From positions 1 through 60,374 of the forward strand of contig JALSSW010000080.1 of NCBI GenBank assembly GCA_026984035.1: a stretch of DNA of 60,374 nt. The letters are read 5' to 3'. The stretch comes from Planctomycetota bacterium. Lineage in GTDB: Bacteria; Planctomycetota; UBA1135; GCA-002748355. Position 1 is the stretch's first letter, and each line of letters begins with the position of its first letter. The position numbers and the translations under genes are program-made. The notes below the pieces were generated by a model. The model made no database searches, was not told the DNA's origin, and saw only the letters and a list, made by a program, of their open reading frames with translations. Shown here one piece after another: positions 25,006 to 33,624 of the stretch.

Positions 25006-26050
25006 AGAGCAAGCACAAACAATCATTCCGGGAAAGCCTAAGCCAGTGCGCTGCCTCATTACAGGAGTGACGGGGATGGTGGGCTCCCATTTGGTGGACT
25101 TCCTCCTGGAGAATACCGCTTGGGAGATCTACGGATTTTTACGTTGGAATGAAGATCTCTCGAATGTGGAGCATCTTCTTCCCAGGATCAATGCAAAAGA
25201 TCGGGTTCATCTGCTCTATGGGGATCTCAACGACTTCGCGAGCGTGCAGAATGCCCTTCGGCGGGCTCGGCCCGACTACGTGTTCCACCTTGCGGCCCAG
25301 AGCTATCCCAAAACCAGTTTTGATGCTCCCCTTGAGACTCTCCAGACCAATATCCTTGGGACTGCACATGTTTTGGAAGGGATCCGGCATTCGGGATTGT
25401 GTCCGATTGTCCATGTCTGTGCTTCCTCGGAAGTCTTTGGGCGGGTGTCCAAAGAAGAGCTTCCCATCCACGAGGAGGTTGGGTTTCATCCCGCTTCGCC
25501 CTATGCCATTTCTAAGGTCGGGACGGACCTCCTGGGGCGGTTTTACGGGGAGGCCTATGGCCTTTGCGTCATGACGACACGGATGTTTACGCACACCGGG
25601 CCACGGCGGGGGGATGTGTTTGCAGAGTCGACTTTCGCCAAGCAGATCGCCATGATCGAAGCGGGTTTGATTCCTCCCCTTTTGAAGGTCGGCAATCTTG
25701 ACTCCATGCGGACGTGGTCGGATGTCAGGGACGCGGTAAGAGCCTACTACATGCTGGTCACTCAAAATCCTGAACCGGGGGCTTATTACAATATCGGGGG
25801 GAGCTACTCTTGCACGGTGAGGGAAATGCTTGACTATCTTCTCTCCTTGTCCACGCGGGATGACATCGAAGTGAGAGTGGAAAAGGAACGCCTTCGTCCC
25901 ATCGATGCGGATCTCCAAGTCCCCGATACTCGAAAATTCCGCGAACACACCGGTTGGAAACCCGAGATTCCTTTCGAGAAAACCATGGGGGACCTTTTGG
26001 CTTATTGGCGCGAGAGGGTGGCAAAAAGCCAGGAATTCTTGGTACGGTAA
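24998..26050 (+). CDS. NAD-dependent nucleotide-sugar epimerase/dehydratase (GDP-mannose 4,6-dehydratase-like)
   Basis: A 350-residue extended short-chain dehydrogenase. The NAD-binding motif is TGVTGMVGSHL and the catalytic Y-x3-K lies in SPYAISKVGTD. HLAAQSYPKTSFDAPLETLQ and TRMFTHTGPRRGD place it nearest GDP-mannose 4,6-dehydratase or its RMD/UDP relatives. I chose the ATG at 24998, which overlaps the epimerase stop and has GGAAGGGG upstream. Together with the epimerase it should make a deoxy- or keto-sugar nucleotide for surface glycan. Substrate identity cannot be fixed by sequence alone. Confidence 0.9.
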   Translation: MPEEQAQTIIPGKPKPVRCLITGVTGMVGSHLVDFLLENTAWEIYGFLRWNEDLSNVEHLLPRINAKDRVHLLYGDLNDFASVQNALRRARPDYVFHLAAQSYPKTSFDAPLETLQTNILGTAHVLEGIRHSGLCPIVHVCASSEVFGRVSKEELPIHEEVGFHPASPYAISKVGTDLLGRFYGEAYGLCVMTTRMFTHTGPRRGDVFAESTFAKQIAMIEAGLIPPLLKVGNLDSMRTWSDVRDAVRAYYMLVTQNPEPGAYYNIGGSYSCTVREMLDYLLSLSTRDDIEVRVEKERLRPIDADLQVPDTRKFREHTGWKPEIPFEKTMGDLLAYWRERVAKSQEFLVR

Positions 26051-26247
26051 AGGGCTTAAGGGCTTGGGGTATGGGCAGGGGATTCTGTGGTGAGATTCGG
26101 ACCCCTAAGAATCGGTAATTTCTCCGGAAATGCCTGAATTCCAGAGACCAGGAGGCTCCCACTAGCCTCATCTTGAGTCCATGGCTAAGATGTTCTGCCT
26201 TTCTTAGAACTATTACCGCCCGCCCACTCCGGAAATGGCCCTTGAGC

Positions 26248-27951
26248 GTGGACCAAAAGACAGCCTCAAAGACCCCTTGTTTAATCGTTCAGGGAGACCG
26301 TTCCGTGCTGGTGGAGGTGGCGGCTCCCGGTTTCGAAGAAGCCCGGAACTTTCTTGCTCGTTTTGCGGAGTTGGAGAAGGCCCCCGAGCACATCCATTTT
26401 TTTAGGATCAGTGCCCTTTCGATCTGGAATGCTGCTTCCGCCGGCATGGAGTTGGAGGAGCTTCTGGAGGGACTTGCTGCAAGAAGTCGCTTTCCTCTCC
26501 CCCCGAACTTGGTCTCGGAGATCCGGGATTGGTATCGGCGCTACGGATTGCTCCGCTTGGAGCGTGAGGGAGATCTTCTGCTTCTTCGGTCCCAAGATGA
26601 AGAACTTCTGGGGGAGTTGGTGGGGGCCGAGTCGGTTTCCAAGTATCTCCGGGACGGGAGGGAGGGGGGATTCCTCGTAGAGGAGGGGGATCGGGGGAAC
26701 CTCAAACAGGCTTTGATCCAGTTGGGTTATCCTGTTCTGGACCTTGGAGGCTATAGGGAGGGAGCCAGGCTCCCTGATTTTGGATTTCGCGAAGAGATGG
26801 CCCAAGGAGGCCGGTTTTCACTTCGTCCCTATCAGCGGGAGGCGGCCCAGCTCTTTTATGCGGGCGGCGCCGCGACGGGGGGGAGCGGAGTCATCGTCCT
26901 TCCCTGTGGAGCCGGGAAAACCATTGTGGGGATGGCGGTGATGGACCTCCTCAAAACCTGGACCTTGATTCTGACCACGAACACTGTGGCCGTCCGGCAA
27001 TGGAAGCGGGAACTCCTCGACAAGACCTCTCTTGGGGAAGAAGACATTGGGGAATATACGGGGGAGCGGAAGGAGATCCGTCCCGTGACGATCGCCACCT
27101 ACCAGATCCTGACCTACCGCAAGGAGAAGGAGGGGGAGTTCGAGCATTTCCACCTCTTTGGGGATCGAGATTGGGGTTTATTGATTTATGACGAAGTGCA
27201 CCTGCTTCCAGCCCCGGTTTTCAGGGCGACGGCCGAGATCCAAGCGCGCCGCCGCCTTGGGCTAACGGCGACCCTGGTTCGCGAGGATCACAAGGAGACC
27301 GATGTGTTTTCGCTGATTGGGCCGAAGCGCTACGACGTGCCTTGGCGGGAGCTGGAGAGTGGGGGGCACATCGCTAAGGCGAGTTGTGTCGAAATCCGCG
27401 TTCCCATTGAAGGTGAAGAGCGGCGGTGTTACCTCCAAGCTTCGCCGCGGAACGCTTTTCGCTTAGCTTCAACCAATTCTCGAAAGTTGGAGGCCCTGAA
27501 GGAGTTGCTCCAAGCTCACAAGGGGGATCGAGTCCTGATCATTGGGCAATATCTCGACCAGCTTGAAAGGATTCGTGCGGATTTGGGGATCCCAATGATC
27601 ACCGGAAAGACAAGCACCCAGTCCAGGGAAAAGCTCTACATGGCCTTTCGTAAGGGGGAGCTGAGGGTTCTTGGGGTCTCAAAAGTCGGCAATTTCGCGG
27701 TTGACCTTCCCGATGCCAATGTGGCGATTCAGGTTTCGGGTTCTTTCGGTTCGCGGCAGGAGGAGGCGCAGCGGCTTGGGCGTATTCTGCGACCTAAGTC
27801 GGATGGTTCCGAGGCGGTTTTTTACGCCTTGGTCAGCGCAGGGACTGTGGATCAGGAATTCGCGGCTAAGCGGCAGCGCTTTCTTGCGGAACAGGGCTAT
27901 GGATACCGCATCGAGGAGTGGCGTGCTAACAGAGAAGGGGTAGAAGGGTGA
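26248..27951 (+). CDS. XPB/Ssl2-type DNA helicase
   Basis: A 567-residue superfamily 2 helicase of the bacterial XPB class. The start region (TPCLIVQGDRSVLVEV) matches the beginning of mycobacterial XPB, which supports the GTG at 26248 over the TTG at 26173; TTG 26242 is possible. Walker A is PCGAGKT (219-225), the Walker B/DEVH box is at 315-318, motif III is GLTATLVRED, and motif VI is QRLGRILRPK near the C terminus. The N-terminal domain is the XPB damage-recognition-type region. Bacterial XPB is a 3'-5' helicase linked to DNA repair. The next gene overlaps by GTGA and encodes its usual partner. Confidence 0.93.
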   Translation: MDQKTASKTPCLIVQGDRSVLVEVAAPGFEEARNFLARFAELEKAPEHIHFFRISALSIWNAASAGMELEELLEGLAARSRFPLPPNLVSEIRDWYRRYGLLRLEREGDLLLLRSQDEELLGELVGAESVSKYLRDGREGGFLVEEGDRGNLKQALIQLGYPVLDLGGYREGARLPDFGFREEMAQGGRFSLRPYQREAAQLFYAGGAATGGSGVIVLPCGAGKTIVGMAVMDLLKTWTLILTTNTVAVRQWKRELLDKTSLGEEDIGEYTGERKEIRPVTIATYQILTYRKEKEGEFEHFHLFGDRDWGLLIYDEVHLLPAPVFRATAEIQARRRLGLTATLVREDHKETDVFSLIGPKRYDVPWRELESGGHIAKASCVEIRVPIEGEERRCYLQASPRNAFRLASTNSRKLEALKELLQAHKGDRVLIIGQYLDQLERIRADLGIPMITGKTSTQSREKLYMAFRKGELRVLGVSKVGNFAVDLPDANVAIQVSGSFGSRQEEAQRLGRILRPKSDGSEAVFYALVSAGTVDQEFAAKRQRFLAEQGYGYRIEEWRANREGVEG

Positions 27952-30011
27952 GGGGAATCAAGTTTCACGAGCTGTTCGCGGTCCTGGAGGAAAGCGAGAG
28001 GGAACGGGTTGTCCGTGCCTGGGGTGGTGGAGGCGAGGGCCAGGATTTGGATGCTGATGCCATCTTGGCCAAGATGCAGGACGAGGATGGGGTGGCTGAG
28101 ATTCGGAGCTATTTCGATGGGCTCACCCAAGTTCTCTTGGATTACCTCTTGGAGCAACCTGGTTTTGTGGCCGGCCATAGAACCTTGGTCAGGGTGGGGG
28201 AGGATCAAGGGACACCCACCAGTTCCGCGGAGTTGGCGATCAAACGCTTGGTCGTCCAGGGCTTTGTGTTTCAAACAGTGAGTCAGGGGATCGGGGACCA
28301 TGGTGAGGTTGCATGGATTCTTCCGCTTGAGCTGGCCGAGGTTTTGCAGGTTTTGCAGGGCAAGGCGAAGCCCTCACGCGAGCCGCAGGGGCCCTTGACG
28401 CTTAAGGACTACCTTCAGAAAAAACATTTCCACGAAGGAAAGGAGGCCAAGGCTTTGCAACACGCACGGCAGGCCTACAAGCTCTTCCTAATGCCCAATG
28501 CGGTGATGGCCCGAATCCGCCGCTTGGAGCCCAAGGTGCGTGAATTGGTTGAACTCGCTCTGAGGCGTTACGGGGGGATCCTGCCGCGATCGCTGGCCGA
28601 AAAGACGCCGGGGGGGGAAGGGGCCTTTGGGAATGGGGCGGAGTTGAGGCGTGTGTTGGAAGAGTCCTTGCTGGGGACTGTGCGGCACTTTGACTTTCGG
28701 CGTTATGGAATGGAGTTTCATGAGGAGGCCCTCTGGATCTTCCAAGAGGTCACACTTGTCTACTTGAAAAAGGTCTCCAGGAGGGAGGGGAGGGAACCGC
28801 CCCGGCTCGTCTCGGCCGGGGTGGACATTGCAACGAACGTGATGCGTTTTTTGCGCTATGTGGACGAGAATGGGGTGCGCTTTACGGTGAAGGGGGAGAT
28901 TTTCAAGGCGACCGAAAAGCGGATGATGGCCAGGTTGGTAACGGAGGAGGACGGGGAGGATCCCAAACGGGTGTTCCGCTTTCTCTATCGCTTTTGTCGG
29001 CAGCGCCGGTTGATTGAGCCGACGGGGGAGAGGACCTTTCGGCTTTCGGAGGCAGGGCGTAACTTCGAGGAAATGGAGTTGATCAAAAAGCTGCGTCTCC
29101 TCTTGGGATTTGCCATTGAAGATAGCAGCTCGGGGGGCGATCCTTTCCATCAAGTGCGGTTGCGGCGGATTCTACTGAGGCTTTTGCGGCGGCTTGAGCC
29201 CGGCCATTGGTATGATGCGATGTTTTTGCCTCACCTTGCGCGAAATAGCTATATGACCCAATTGGATGGGCTTGGTGTTGAAACGTACTTCGATGACTTG
29301 AGGGCTCAGGGCTGTTTCTTGGTGTTGGAAGACCAGTCCCAACTGATCTGGAACCTTTTCCACTGGGTTAGGCACCGTCTCCATATGCTTGGTATTATCG
29401 ACTTCGGATACAAGGGTGAGTCCCAGATCCCACAGTGGCTGCGCTTGTCACGCTTGGGCGCAGTGCTCCTCTCCAACGCCCAAGGGGAGGGAGGGCGCTC
29501 GACTCTTGTCGTAAATCCCGATTTTGAGATCTTGCTTTTTCCCGAGGAAGATGCTTTCGAGTTGGTGCACAGCCTGGATCGGTTCAGTACGCGGACCAGC
29601 GCGGAGCATGTCTATCGCTTTCAGATCAGCGAGGAGTCAGTGCGTTCAGCTCTTGCTGATGGAATGGGGATTGCAGAGATCTTGGATGTTTTGACGGATC
29701 GCTGCCGTGTTCAGCTCCCTCAGAATGTACTCTTCAGTTTGCAGGATTGGGGGGACCGTGCCGGGCTCCTTGTTTTGAGTGGGGAGAGGGTGTTGCGGGC
29801 CAGGAAGCCGGAAATGATCGATCAGTTGCTTAAGCATCCCAGGGTGCGTGAATTGACTGGAAAGCGGCCGAATCCCAATGAACTGGAAATCAAAAAAGAT
29901 GTTCGCCTGGGAGATTTCCGGGGGATGCTCAGGGATTTAGGTTTTTACCTTGTCCTTCCCGGGAAATCGAAAAAGGGAGCGGAAAATTCTCCAAGTCAAA
30001 AGACGGGATAG
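27948..30011 (+). CDS. XPB-associated helicase C-terminal domain protein (Helicase_C_3)
   Basis: A 687-residue protein that matches the gene found beside XPB in Actinobacteria (the Rv0862c type). The C-terminal domain, STLVVNPDFEILLFPEEDAFEL, is the Helicase_C_3 signature, and HVYRFQISEESVRSAL and VQLPQNVLFSLQDW follow in the family order. The N-terminal half is helical with winged-helix-like blocks. It has no ATPase motif of its own. The GTG start overlaps the helicase stop (GTGA) with AAGGGG 7 bp upstream, so the pair is translationally coupled, and the product probably acts as a helicase partner or regulator. Confidence 0.85.
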   Translation: MRGIKFHELFAVLEESERERVVRAWGGGGEGQDLDADAILAKMQDEDGVAEIRSYFDGLTQVLLDYLLEQPGFVAGHRTLVRVGEDQGTPTSSAELAIKRLVVQGFVFQTVSQGIGDHGEVAWILPLELAEVLQVLQGKAKPSREPQGPLTLKDYLQKKHFHEGKEAKALQHARQAYKLFLMPNAVMARIRRLEPKVRELVELALRRYGGILPRSLAEKTPGGEGAFGNGAELRRVLEESLLGTVRHFDFRRYGMEFHEEALWIFQEVTLVYLKKVSRREGREPPRLVSAGVDIATNVMRFLRYVDENGVRFTVKGEIFKATEKRMMARLVTEEDGEDPKRVFRFLYRFCRQRRLIEPTGERTFRLSEAGRNFEEMELIKKLRLLLGFAIEDSSSGGDPFHQVRLRRILLRLLRRLEPGHWYDAMFLPHLARNSYMTQLDGLGVETYFDDLRAQGCFLVLEDQSQLIWNLFHWVRHRLHMLGIIDFGYKGESQIPQWLRLSRLGAVLLSNAQGEGGRSTLVVNPDFEILLFPEEDAFELVHSLDRFSTRTSAEHVYRFQISEESVRSALADGMGIAEILDVLTDRCRVQLPQNVLFSLQDWGDRAGLLVLSGERVLRARKPEMIDQLLKHPRVRELTGKRPNPNELEIKKDVRLGDFRGMLRDLGFYLVLPGKSKKGAENSPSQKTG

Positions 30012-30029
30012 CCCGAATCGGGGGTATCG

Positions 30030-30662
30030 ATGATGAAGCCAGCCATTCAGGTTCCCCGCTTGTTTTGGATCAGCCCCGGGGAGGGGTTATCGGAAGACCT
30101 CTATCAAGCGCTTGCGGCCTGTGTCCGAGAAGGGCTGGATGGGTTTCAGCTCCGGGAACGCCATTCCTTTCCGAGGGATCTTTTGCCCGCGGTGGCGCGC
30201 TGTCGGGAGATTTTTCCTCCTGATCGGGGCTGGCTGATGGTCAACGACCGCCTGGACCTTGCACTTGCAAGCGAGGCGGATGGGGTGCACCTTCGGCGGA
30301 CTTCCTTGCCACCGGTTGCGGCCAGACGTGCAGTTGGATCTCAGCTGCGCCTGGGGGCCTCCGTTCATAACCTGGAAGAGCTGCGAGAGGCTCTTGAGGG
30401 TGAAGTGGACTATGTTTTTGCTTCGCCGGTTTTTCCGGTGCGGAAGGCCGCTGGTCCCCCTCGGCCTCCCTTGGGGCTCCTTGGTTTGAAGACCTTGATA
30501 GAGGAGTCCCAAGTTCCGGTGATTGCTTTGGGAGGCATTCTTCCTTCCAATGCAGCGGAGGTGCTTGCGACAGGTGTGCATGGTCTGGCCTTCATGCGAG
30601 GCCCGTTGGCGAGCGGGGATCCTGGAAGCTTCGTGCATTCACTGCGGGAGCTTTTGGGATGA
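30030..30662 (+). CDS. thiE: Thiamine-phosphate synthase
   Basis: A 210-residue TIM-barrel protein that joins the pyrimidine and thiazole halves of thiamine. LMVNDRLDLALASEADGVHL is the start of the active-site region, RLGASVHNLEELREAL is the phosphate-binding strand, and DYVFASPVFPVRKAAG is the characteristic loop, followed by VPVIALGGILPSNAAEVL. The length is normal. A TenI-type regulator is the alternative, since the two families are close. It lies 18 bp behind the Helicase_C_3 gene, overlaps the next gene by ATGA, and thiL follows two genes later, which favours the biosynthetic role. Confidence 0.87.
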   Translation: MMKPAIQVPRLFWISPGEGLSEDLYQALAACVREGLDGFQLRERHSFPRDLLPAVARCREIFPPDRGWLMVNDRLDLALASEADGVHLRRTSLPPVAARRAVGSQLRLGASVHNLEELREALEGEVDYVFASPVFPVRKAAGPPRPPLGLLGLKTLIEESQVPVIALGGILPSNAAEVLATGVHGLAFMRGPLASGDPGSFVHSLRELLG

Positions 30663-31171
30663 AGGTCCAAGATGCCGCGAAGCGATTGCGGCGCATGAGT
30701 TGGTATGTTTTAGGGGTACTGGCTCTCCTCCTTTACTTCTTTGTCTTTCGCCGCTTTGGAATCCCCGTTTTGGATCATCCGGGCATGCAGGCGGTCCCCT
30801 CGATCTTGGTGCCTGGGCAGCGGCATCTGATTGACCGCAAACCTCCTATGGTCTTGAAGCGGGATTGGGTTGTCCTTTTTAAGGGGCGTGACGGGGGTGT
30901 TGCCTTTAGCAGGGTGCGGGGCCTTCCTGGGGAAACCCTAACGATTGTAAAAAACAAACTGATCCTCCTGGACAGAAAAGGAAAAGCGATCCCGCTCCCC
31001 TCAGAGCTGGATCCTCGGAGCTTTCATGTCTTCGGGAGAATCCCCGAGGGAAACTATTTTCTCCTGAATGAAGATCTCAAGGTTCCTTTTGCGGATTCGC
31101 GGAAGTTGGGTTGGATCAGGCGCAGGCAGGTGCTGTTTCGTGTCCTCTTTGCCTTGGGGAAAGGCGAATGA
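30659..31171 (+). CDS. Signal-peptidase-I-like protein lacking catalytic residues
   Basis: A 170-residue single-TM protein (helix at about 14-30) with the S26 signal peptidase scaffold. The box-B region reads PGMQAVPSILVPGQRHLIDR, where the Ser of SM is G42. Box D reads FSRVRGLPGE, where the catalytic Lys is S84. Box E still ends ADSRKLGWIRR. Both the nucleophile and the general base are therefore missing, while the structural motifs remain, so it is probably a pseudoenzyme. It is wedged between thiE and thiL by ATGA overlaps. A divergent active peptidase using other residues is the alternative. Confidence 0.75.
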   Translation: MKVQDAAKRLRRMSWYVLGVLALLLYFFVFRRFGIPVLDHPGMQAVPSILVPGQRHLIDRKPPMVLKRDWVVLFKGRDGGVAFSRVRGLPGETLTIVKNKLILLDRKGKAIPLPSELDPRSFHVFGRIPEGNYFLLNEDLKVPFADSRKLGWIRRRQVLFRVLFALGKGE

Positions 31172-32139
31172 GTGCTTTGCGGGGGATGGGTGAGGAGCGG
31201 GACTTGGCTTTTTTGGAAACCCTGTTGGGGGGTCGAGGTCTCCTGGGGCCCGGGGATGACGCCGCCTTGCTGCCTGGGAGAAGAAGGGAGGCAGGGCGGG
31301 CTGGTCAGCTCTTAGCCACGATGGATCCGGTTGTGGAAGGGAGGCATTTTCTTTCTTCCGCGGCTCCCCGCGATATTGGTCAGAAACTCGTGGGAAGGAA
31401 TTTTTCGGACCTTGCGGCCATGGCGGCCTTGCCGGAAGTGGTTTTAGTGTCCTTCGTGTTTGGTCCTACTTGGACCTTTAGGCGTCGTTGTGCCCTTTAT
31501 CGAGCCGTGGCCCATGAGGTTGCAGAGTATGGGGCGGGCTGGATTGGGGGGGATGTAGCGGGGGTTGAAGGACCCTCGGTTTTCAGTTTGACGGCTCTCG
31601 GACGTTGTCCTGGTCGTCCCATTCCCCGGGATGGTCTTAGGAATGGGGACTTCCTTCATGTTTCGGGCCCTCTCGGGGGGGCACCCTATACGAAGCGTCA
31701 TCTTCGCGTAAAGGCTCGCATCACCCTCGCCCAAGAGCTGTCCCGAACTTACCCTCTGCATGCCATGATCGACCTCTCCGATGGTTTGGCCCTCGATCTG
31801 GGCCGCATGCTTCAGGCTTCGAGCAAAGGGGGACAGCCTTTGTTGGGGGCGGAACTGTTCGAAGGGGGGGTTCCCGTCCACCGGTCAGCGCAACGCTCCC
31901 CTCTGGCCCGAGGTCCTCTTGGACCCTTGGCTGCCGCCCTCGGGGATGGGGAGGATTTTGAACTATGCTTTGGGCTTTCTGCCCAGGCCTCTCGCCGGCT
32001 ACAAGGGGACAGCCAATTTTCGAAGATTCTGCGCCAACCGATTGGCCGTGTTTGCGGGGGGCCGGGCCTTGTTCTCCGCAAGAAGGATGGAAGCGGGATT
32101 CGGTTGGCGGAGGAGGGATACCTACATGAACTCCCATAA
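31168..32139 (+). CDS. thiL: Thiamine-monophosphate kinase
   Basis: ThiL phosphorylates thiamine monophosphate to the active diphosphate. The GPGDDAALL motif binds ATP/Mg, and MDPVVEGRHF and GKLVGRNFSDLAAM-like segments (QKLVGRNFSDLAAMA) follow in the family order; DLSDGLALDL and GDGEDFELCF complete it. The chosen ATG at 31168 overlaps the previous stop; a longer frame from 31111 would run far into the S26-like gene. At 323 residues it is close to the usual ThiL length. With thiE two genes upstream it supplies the cofactor. Its end overlaps the next gene by 14 bp. Confidence 0.92.
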   Translation: MSALRGMGEERDLAFLETLLGGRGLLGPGDDAALLPGRRREAGRAGQLLATMDPVVEGRHFLSSAAPRDIGQKLVGRNFSDLAAMAALPEVVLVSFVFGPTWTFRRRCALYRAVAHEVAEYGAGWIGGDVAGVEGPSVFSLTALGRCPGRPIPRDGLRNGDFLHVSGPLGGAPYTKRHLRVKARITLAQELSRTYPLHAMIDLSDGLALDLGRMLQASSKGGQPLLGAELFEGGVPVHRSAQRSPLARGPLGPLAAALGDGEDFELCFGLSAQASRRLQGDSQFSKILRQPIGRVCGGPGLVLRKKDGSGIRLAEEGYLHELP

Positions 32140-32683
32140 CCCGGGGACACCCAGGGATTCAAACAAGCATGGTGAGCCCCATGTTGAGAGGGCCTCAGCC
32201 AAGCCCGTCCAGCTCTGCTTCTTGAGCCATTCTCCTGGTGAGACTGAGCGGTTGGGACAACGATTGGGTGTCCTTCTGCAGCCGGGAGATGGGGTTTCGC
32301 TGATTGGGGAGCTTGGGGCAGGGAAAACCTGTTTTGTCCGAGGGCTTGCTCGTGGTCTTGGGATCGACGCAGCTGACGAGGTTCGCAGTCCGACTTGGAT
32401 GTTGATGCTTGAATATGAAGGGCCTGTCCCCCTTCTTCATCTCGACGCCTACTTCGAGGGACGGACTGCGGACTTTTTGGAGGATGGCCTTGAGGCGCGC
32501 TTGGCCGAAGAGGGGGTCCTGGTGGTGGAATGGGGGGAAAAATTGCGGCATAAGCTCCCCCAAGATTTTTTGAAGGTTCATTTGGAGCACCTTTCTGAGG
32601 GAACCCGTCGCATTGTTCTTGTTCTGGAAGGAGCCTGGGTCGATAGGATTGGTGGGGAGCTCAATTTGGAAGAGAATCCTTGA
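32126..32683 (+). CDS. tsaE: tRNA threonylcarbamoyladenosine ATPase TsaE
   Basis: A 185-residue P-loop protein. The Walker A is GELGAGKTCFVRGLARGLG, followed by VRSPTWMLMLEY and LLHLDAYF, the conserved TsaE block, and VLVVEWGEKL. TsaE powers the t6A37 modification complex with TsaD and TsaB, neither of which is in this window. The usual length is about 150; here an N-terminal extension of about 30 residues precedes the core. The ATG at 32126 has GGAGG at suitable spacing. It is the last gene of the run that begins with the XPB helicase. Confidence 0.92.
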   Translation: MNSHNPGTPRDSNKHGEPHVERASAKPVQLCFLSHSPGETERLGQRLGVLLQPGDGVSLIGELGAGKTCFVRGLARGLGIDAADEVRSPTWMLMLEYEGPVPLLHLDAYFEGRTADFLEDGLEARLAEEGVLVVEWGEKLRHKLPQDFLKVHLEHLSEGTRRIVLVLEGAWVDRIGGELNLEENP

Positions 32684-32743
32684 GTTTTTGTCCCCAAAAG
32701 CGAAAAAAAGTTTGAACCTTGGGCCTGGGCCTGCGTTGCCGGA

Positions 32744-32769
32744 TAGGATCCTAGGGTAGAATCGATTCT
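32744..32769. promoter_or_regulatory. Paired palindromes and -10 before ECF gene
   Basis: TAGGATCCTA (32744-32753) and AGAATCGATTCT (32758-32769) are perfect palindromes placed four bases apart just before the ATG at 32771. TAGAAT (32757-32762) could be the -10 of a nearly leaderless promoter. Autoregulation or a regulator dimer site is inferred from position only; single 12-bp palindromes also occur by chance. Confidence 0.4.
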
Positions 32770-32770
32770 T

Positions 32771-33508
32771 ATGGCAAATCCTCTCAAACGAAAACTTAGT
32801 CGTAAGGCATGCAAAACGCATGCAAGGGGGGCCTCCCAGCTGAGAGGGAAACATGCTTCCTTCAGGGAGCCTAAAAAGGGGGAGGAGAAAATTCTGCACT
32901 TTCCTGAAGAGCAGTCTATCGACTTCATGGAGAGGTTTCGCTTAGGGGATCCGAGAGCCTTCGATGTCATTGTGGAGCGTTTCGAAGCGCCTTTGGTTCG
33001 CTTTTTTTACCGTCTTTGCTGGGATCAGGGACGGGCTGAGGACTTTACTCAAGAGGTTTTCCTTCGGTTGCTTAGAAGCGCGCATCGATACGAGGCAAGA
33101 GGACGTTTTTCGACCTTCCTCTATCGTATTGCGACGAACCTCTGGATTGATGATTATCGCTCCAAAAAACCCAAACCCCGACTCTATTCCCTGGATGCTT
33201 CTGTGGACGAAGAAAAGCCTTTGAGGGATTCTGTCGAAGCGGAGCAACCCAGTGTCCTTGAAAATATGGTCGTGGAAGAACAAAAGGTTCGCATGCGTCA
33301 CGCTTTGGATCGCCTGACTCAGGGACATCGCCTGGTCTTCGAGCTTGCAGTTTACCAGGGTCTTCCTTATCCCGAAGTCAGTGAGCTGCTGGAAATCCCA
33401 GTGGGGACCGTGAAATCTCGGATGCACAATGCCGTCAAAGCTCTCAAAGCCCTTTTAGTGGAGGATGAGGGGCCTGAATCTTGCAGGGTGCAAGCGGGGG
33501 GAGCTTGA
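32771..33508 (+). CDS. ECF sigma factor, RpoE-like
   Basis: A 245-residue ECF sigma factor with a basic ~45-residue N-terminal extension. Region 2 carries AFDVIVERFEAPLVRFFYRL and AEDFTQEVFLRLLRSA, and region 2.4 carries RFSTFLYRIATNLWIDDYR. Region 4 has QGLPYPEVSELLEIPVGTVK, the helix-turn-helix. No zinc-finger anti-sigma factor lies next to it; the following gene encodes a single-TM protein that may serve as one. The palindromes before the ATG may mark autoregulation. Function is clear; the target regulon is unknown. Confidence 0.92.
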   Translation: MANPLKRKLSRKACKTHARGASQLRGKHASFREPKKGEEKILHFPEEQSIDFMERFRLGDPRAFDVIVERFEAPLVRFFYRLCWDQGRAEDFTQEVFLRLLRSAHRYEARGRFSTFLYRIATNLWIDDYRSKKPKPRLYSLDASVDEEKPLRDSVEAEQPSVLENMVVEEQKVRMRHALDRLTQGHRLVFELAVYQGLPYPEVSELLEIPVGTVKSRMHNAVKALKALLVEDEGPESCRVQAGGA

Positions 33509-33624
33509 GCCCAAGCGGGACCCTGATGCTGCCCGTGATGAGGAGGCCGGTCCCGCAAACAAGGAAAAAGTGGAAAAGTGAGCCTCGCCAAGCAATTCTG
33601 AATATGAAATTGATCTAAAGAAGG

